Assembly (NCBI GenBank): GCA_916613615.1
Contig: OU744727.1
Span: 22,100,777 to 22,164,776, forward strand
DNA: 64,000 bases
Direction of reading: 5' to 3'
Origin: Steromphala cineraria
Taxonomy: Eukaryota; Mollusca; Gastropoda; Trochida; Trochidae
Numbering within the stretch: position 1 is the stretch's first letter; each line of letters begins with the position of its first letter. Of this stretch, positions 58,825 to 64,000 are shown in pieces. The translations under genes and the position numbers were made by a program. Under the pieces are notes generated by a model. That model was not told the origin of the DNA and ran no database searches. It saw only the letters and a list, made by a program, of their open reading frames with translations.

Positions 58825-58826
58825 TA

Positions 58827-61800
58827 TATAAAAAGAAGACTGACTGACTGATGCTGTGCCAGAGGTGATTGAGGCTGACATCTAGTGCTGCACAACTCAC
58901 TGAGAAAGAGGGTTACAGTCATCCCTGCTCAAGAGGTTGGCCATGAAAAAATACAACACAATCTAATGCTTGGGGATGGGAGGACTGATGTCTGGTTAGG
59001 AGCGGATATGCCACATGATAAGGGACACAGGTACACAGTTGATTCAAGGCAGAAGAGAGAATACTCGAAGAATTATTTCGATTCCCCTGCCTGTACCGTT
59101 ATCTGAACGGTAATCAAGGTCATTGATAACCGTTTTTTTTACAATGACGTATTGAATTCCTATTCAAAAAGGGTTAACATGTTTAATTAAATGGTGGAAA
59201 AACTTCGGCATAAATGCACGTATGCAGACGCGGACAGTGTTCAACATTATACCATCTTCAGAGTTGCTGGCTGCAGCTTATACGTATCAATAACGCTGAT
59301 GCACATACCCTCTTCTTGAAGTTGATAAATATATAGCTATAGTTTCAATACCAAATAAAGTGTGTAACTGTTCTAACCGTTTAATAACTTGTTTAAGTAA
59401 CTAGAAATACCATTTATATTATACAGCTGCATATCTTAAGTTCACTTACCCTCGTATTCTAGTGCAAATATCATGTAATTTGTAACGTCTTTGAGGCATC
59501 TTAACATTGTGAAAACGAAACTAATAATGATGAAATTTCACTGCATAAGTCACTATCAGTTTGGCTTAACATGTTCGTATGCCATACCTAACAGATAGCT
59601 GTGCCAAATTTGGCAGGTCATTGATGTGATTAGGGGTCAAAATTTCGAAAACACTGCTTTCTATTTTGCTCTACAAAATCCTTCACAAGTGATAAACAGC
59701 TTTAAATCGAAGTTTACATGGATGATTTTAATCAAAATTTAAGAAAATCCGAATTTCACAAATATGACCCCATCTGTTTATTTAACCATGTCAAATATTG
59801 ACATTCAGCACCAGTGACGAGACGATCCGAAAATATGGTTTGCGAATGGTTATTTTACCCATAGACAATTGATGATATTTTTTAAGTGGTCCTGGAGTTA
59901 TTCAAACTTATTCAAAACGAAACCCAAAATATAGTCGCAAAGCGACGACAAACGGATTCAGCGCTGTATGGTGTTAAGTTTTATTAACAGGGGTAGTTAT
60001 CTAAGTCGAAAAGCTTGAGCGAGAATGTTTACAATAATGGCAAGGGTTGTCAGTCCGTCACTTAAAGGCAAGACCTCATTTATGCATACAATGCTATTCA
60101 AGATAGCTGCAGCAACGAGGCATCAAAGAGATCTTAGGCGTTTTTTAATTCAACTACTGTGATTGATTGAAACACTTTACAAATATTTAATCCTTATATG
60201 ATCATGTACGATAAGATTGAAAATAAAGTTGCATGTATCCAGAATGGTTTATTAATTTTGCCAAATTCACGACATAAAAGGAAAACAAGATTTTTCTTCA
60301 TTTCTCTCTGATATTCAAATTAACAACAATTTTTGGATTTCAGTCATTTAACTTTAAGCATAAATGCATTCAACATAATGCATATAAGCCTGGACAACTC
60401 AGGTCAGGTTTAGTTATAAAGCTGAATTAGTTTTTTAATCACTTCTCAGCAAGACCTCGTTTAAGCATACATAGATATATATAACAGATGCAACAGCGGG
60501 TCTTGGTCGATATTTTAATCTCAACCATTAGGTCTCTCCAATCCATGAATGGACTCATTGACGACTATTTTGAGGGAGAGATGCATAGATATATAACTTT
60601 TTATTTTCAAATAGAAGAATTTCAGCATGGAAATACTTAAGCGCGGTTCAGATGTTGGAATAGACGTGCATGAAAAATAATGAAATATTCTTTCTGAGAT
60701 GTACTAGAAAAGGGATGCACGGAGCCTCTCAATTTCGTTTACTATAAAAGTAAACAAACATAATAAGAGAGATTCGGAAGCTTTTAACATCATCCTTGCA
60801 TGTAAAATACACTGACATTTTGATTTCTGGCACATGCCGGACAAAACAGGGCCTAGACCCATGGTTATTGAAAAATGGGAGGGGTGCTCTTTGAGAGCCA
60901 TTCTCACGCGTAGTGATATAGAAAAGCGCCAATTTTTGGAAAGACCAAATATGGTTGAGGCTACGATAACGTAGTAACTTGCTTACTATAAAAGTTGTGA
61001 AATCCCGCCCTTCTTTAGCACCATATTTCTTTTGAACGGGGTGGCGCAATTTCAAATGGTTTATATCAACCAGAAGAACCAGCTTCAATTCAATGTGTCA
61101 TTTGTGCATTTGAATGAAAAAGTAAAGAAACGGTAAACGATGCGACACCTGTCTCAAATATCAAGTTTTATCTCGAGATGACTGAGGGTACTCGCCTTTC
61201 AGCTTTAATATAAACCGAACCAATAAAGATATGTTCATATTTTTTTCACCAGTGTGTAGAGGAGAGAATTGTCTTAATTTGCCCCAACGTAAGCATCTTT
61301 GCTCCCGAACCATTGGATATATTTTCGGTCTGTTTTCTCCAATCGCATAGACGAGAGAATTGTCTGTATCTTCATGTATAATTTGTGTATGTGCAAACAA
61401 GAATTAAGAAGCTGCAAGTGATGCGCAGCCAGGCTGGTGGAATAATCTGTAACCATTTTGGAGGTACAGACATTTGAAGTCTAAAATGTAAATATCCTTT
61501 GTCGAGACTGGTCTTAGGGAGGTAATCAATCCATAAAAGACATCAAAACATCAAATAAGACAATTCCCAACTCAGGTTCGAATCTCGGAGTGGACCTATG
61601 ATAAGAAGTTAAGTTCCAAAACCTTGAATTTTGCACTCGTTTATTGTTTTTAATTTGTTGAGATGAATCTAGATTTTAAATTTGACCTAAATCGGTCAAG
61701 AAATGAATAATTTAGCGCAATTTTGCATCTGTTATATAGAATAGCTCACGACCCATACAGGCAATTTATGAACTTCATTCATTAATCGTTAAGATTGTGA

Positions 61801-62029
61801 TTATAAGTTACCACACAAAGTATTTTTGTCTTTAAGTTAAGCGCATCCATTAATTTAAAGTTTGTTTAGATAACTTAAATAGTAAAGGAGTAGCGACTTT
61901 ATTAACTTAATGTCCATATATTTCCTTTAATATCAACTTTCATATAATAATAATCTTTAGTGAATTTGTTAAAAAATCATTGTAGAACAGAATGCGTCAA
62001 TGAAATAAAAAAAATTAATCATTCATATA
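58827..62029. other. Intergenic, no recognised gene
   Basis: AT-rich. The open frame 58,885-59,106 (RKRVTVIPAQEVGHEK...) is moderately coding-like, but I recognise nothing in it. A stretch at 59,930-59,975 (ATATAGTCGCAAAGCGACGA, GGATTCAGCG) is a fragment of the hairpin-ended repeat family, copy C. Confidence 0.4.
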
Positions 62030-63462
62030 TCATAATCATTCAAAGCGAAAGTAGGATTGACTACATTTAAATGCTCCGAATTTCAATGTAATGTTTAGTC
62101 TAATTTTAATGAGATTTATCCAAGATTGTATCTTCCTTTAGCTTTCTAATGATATATACAAGAAGTATTTGTCATGTGTATTTGCTTAATAAGGATCTTT
62201 TAAACATATCCAAGAAAACACACCATATTAAAAATGCAAAGTTTGACCCTTCCTCGTTACCGGAAGTGACTGTTCGCGAGCAATTTTATTCTTTTATCTT
62301 GAAGACCTGACAAAGGTAATGATTTCAGTCAAAAGCTTCTGGGTAATAGTCTTTTGTTGATGATTAATGCATTTTGCAAACATACAGTTATCAAATGCAT
62401 TCAAAACGCATGCAGGGTTGACAATATTCAAAGGTCCGTAACTCAATGTAAATGAAGTAACTGAATTTATTGTTAATTTTTAGTTAATTCTGCATTCTGT
62501 TAGCTTTCTAATGATATATGGAACAATGATTTGCCGTCTATCACTGATGAGTAACGAATTTTTTAACATACCTTTATCCTATGCATTCAAAACGAAAGCA
62601 GAATTGACAATATTCAAAGGGCCGTAACTCAATGTAAAACAAATAAAGGAATTTACTGTCAAATTTAAAAAAAATCTATAGACTTTTGGCTTTCACATGA
62701 TGTATAGAACAAAGAGTTATCGTACGCCTTTGATTCGCTACGATATTTCAAACATACCCACCAAAACACCACATGTCCAAAATGGAATGTTTGACCTCTG
62801 ACCCTGACCGGAAATGACTGTTCGCGAGCGATTTTATTCTTTTATCTTAAAGACCTAGCCAATGTCTAACTCTCATGCACAAATCATAAAATTCTATGGT
62901 CTGGTTTTTGAGTTATCTGCCCTTGAAATTTGCGATTTTTAGATTTTGGTCAACTTTGAAAAATCTCAGCAAGAAAAGTATTGCAGTTAGGACACTGTAG
63001 AAGTCACATTAAGCTTTCAGATGCTTCAGCTACATTGAGTATAAATTTCAGATCTCTAGTGCAAGTATCTTCAGAGAAGAAGTTTCTCAAAGGTGGGTGG
63101 GGTCGGCAATGGTCAAAAATGCACTAAATCCAAGATGGCGGCCAAACCACGTGACCTACGAATTTTCCATGATTTGTTTTTTTGCAGCATTTTTGATTGC
63201 GCACATTAAAAAAAAAATTAGGTCTCTAAGTGCATTTTGAAAAAAAAATCAATGTTAAATTTTCGATTTTGGAATCGAACGTATGGACCGAATTGTCCAA
63301 AAAGCTTATTGTGGCCATTCCTCAACAAGGTCTACGAGCCTGTGAAATTTGGCTTCAATAGCATTAGCCGTTTGGTCTGAATCCTGCTCACAAAAATTGT
63401 GGAAAAAAAAATAAACACGCCAATAACAATAAGGATTCAGCCTTATGGCTGAATCCTTAATT
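62030..63462. mobile_element. GGATTCAGCC-hairpin repeat, copy B (inverted)
   Basis: Ends with the hairpin AAGGATTCAGCCTTATGGCT then GAATCCTTAA preceded by AACACGCCAATAACAAT, the inverse of copy A. Inside are three diverged tandem modules with ATTCAAAACG...GCCGTAACTCAATGTAAA (62,040, 62,397, 62,583) and two with GACTGTTCGCGAGC (62,268 and 62,817). No transposase. Confidence 0.75.
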
Positions 63463-64000
63463 ACATAATATTTGCACTAAGATCACAAGCAAGTGAACAC
63501 ACTTAAGATAAGCAGCTGTATGTTGTTATTTGCGAAATACAACCCTGTCATTTTAACATATGCATGTACCATACCTGAACAATGATTTGATTTGGTTGAA
63601 TTCTGTAGATTTGAACGAAGACTATGATGAATAAACCTGAATCTAAACATTTTTCTCGAATGTTTAACTTTATAGGAAATGTGTTTCCCGTATCCCTGGT
63701 TTAATCTTTAACCGATAAAAACTGCCAACCAGTGACTGCATTAATTATTTAAAAGTGTTGGCATTTACATGCACAGGGTCGCTATGAATGAATAATGTAT
63801 ATGATTGTATATTTTATAGTGTTTGAAATTTTTCTACAAGCTATTTTGTCTCTATTTTGTTAATATAAGCCTTTCAGTTATGTTAAGTTATGTTATGGAT
63901 GTGTTACCTTTTAAAACATTGCTTCAGTTATGATACGCTTCATAACGAACCTCAATATCAAGTACATCGTTGGAATGTGTATAAATGTTTTAAGCATGTT
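63463..64000. other. Intergenic, no feature seen
   Basis: AT-rich; no coding, RNA or repeat signal supported. Confidence 0.4.

Noticed and set aside
59440..59520. Possible third signal-peptide exon (minus strand, MLRCLKDVTNYMIFALEYEG then GTAAGT)
   Set aside because: Only the donor neighbourhood resembles exons 1a and 1b; the peptide is not a convincing signal sequence and it lies beyond the DIRS element.

Overview
The window is eukaryotic genomic DNA. Short exons with GT/AG boundaries are scattered through AT-rich introns, and there is a dense load of metazoan transposons: Tc1-like elements, a CR1/L2-type LINE end, a DIRS retrotransposon and many foldback elements. The domain style of the one host gene (EGF-like cysteine-rich start, then many repeated modules carrying 'V..D..PP' and 'D.ESGI' motifs) and the repeat types suggest a lophotrochozoan, most likely a marine mollusc. 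This placement is an inference; no species marker was seen. The sequence shows one host gene, on the minus strand. I could chain 36 exons from a signal-peptide exon (47,116-47,189, or a paralogous alternative at 45,076-45,146) down to an exon at 414-588, and the gene runs off the left edge. Every junction in the chain agrees in reading phase. About 6.1 kb of coding sequence, roughly 2,050 residues, lies in the window. The predicted product is a large secreted or extracellular protein: signal peptide, a cysteine-containing N-terminal region I do not recognise, an EGF-like block, then a long series of fibronectin-III-like modules. One exon (16,005-16,261) is one base short of frame. Layout: 1-16.9 kb holds exons 9-36. 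At 8.56-10.03 kb and 16.87-22.68 kb lie two minisatellites whose units are copies of an exon edge plus its flanking intron: the donor side of exon 21 (about 16 extra copies) and the acceptor side of exon 9 (about 60 copies). Exons 12 and 17 each have one further exon-edge copy in the adjacent intron. From 22.7 to 47 kb is the 5' part of the gene, with large introns full of repeats: a degenerate Tc1 element, a Tc1 element nested inside the catalytic domain of another, a family of long palindromes, an element with a 16-bp motif iterated at least a dozen times, and a cluster of CRE-like TGACGTCA sites between the two first exons. From 47.2 to 64 kb no host gene was recognised. It holds a 6.3-kb DIRS-type retrotransposon with 156-bp inverted terminal repeats and a diagnostic internal complementary region, several MITEs, and inverted copies of a family ending in a GGATTCAGCC hairpin. 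I consider the exon-edge satellites, in one gene and on both splice sides, the most unusual biology here. The DIRS element is the clearest full mobile element.
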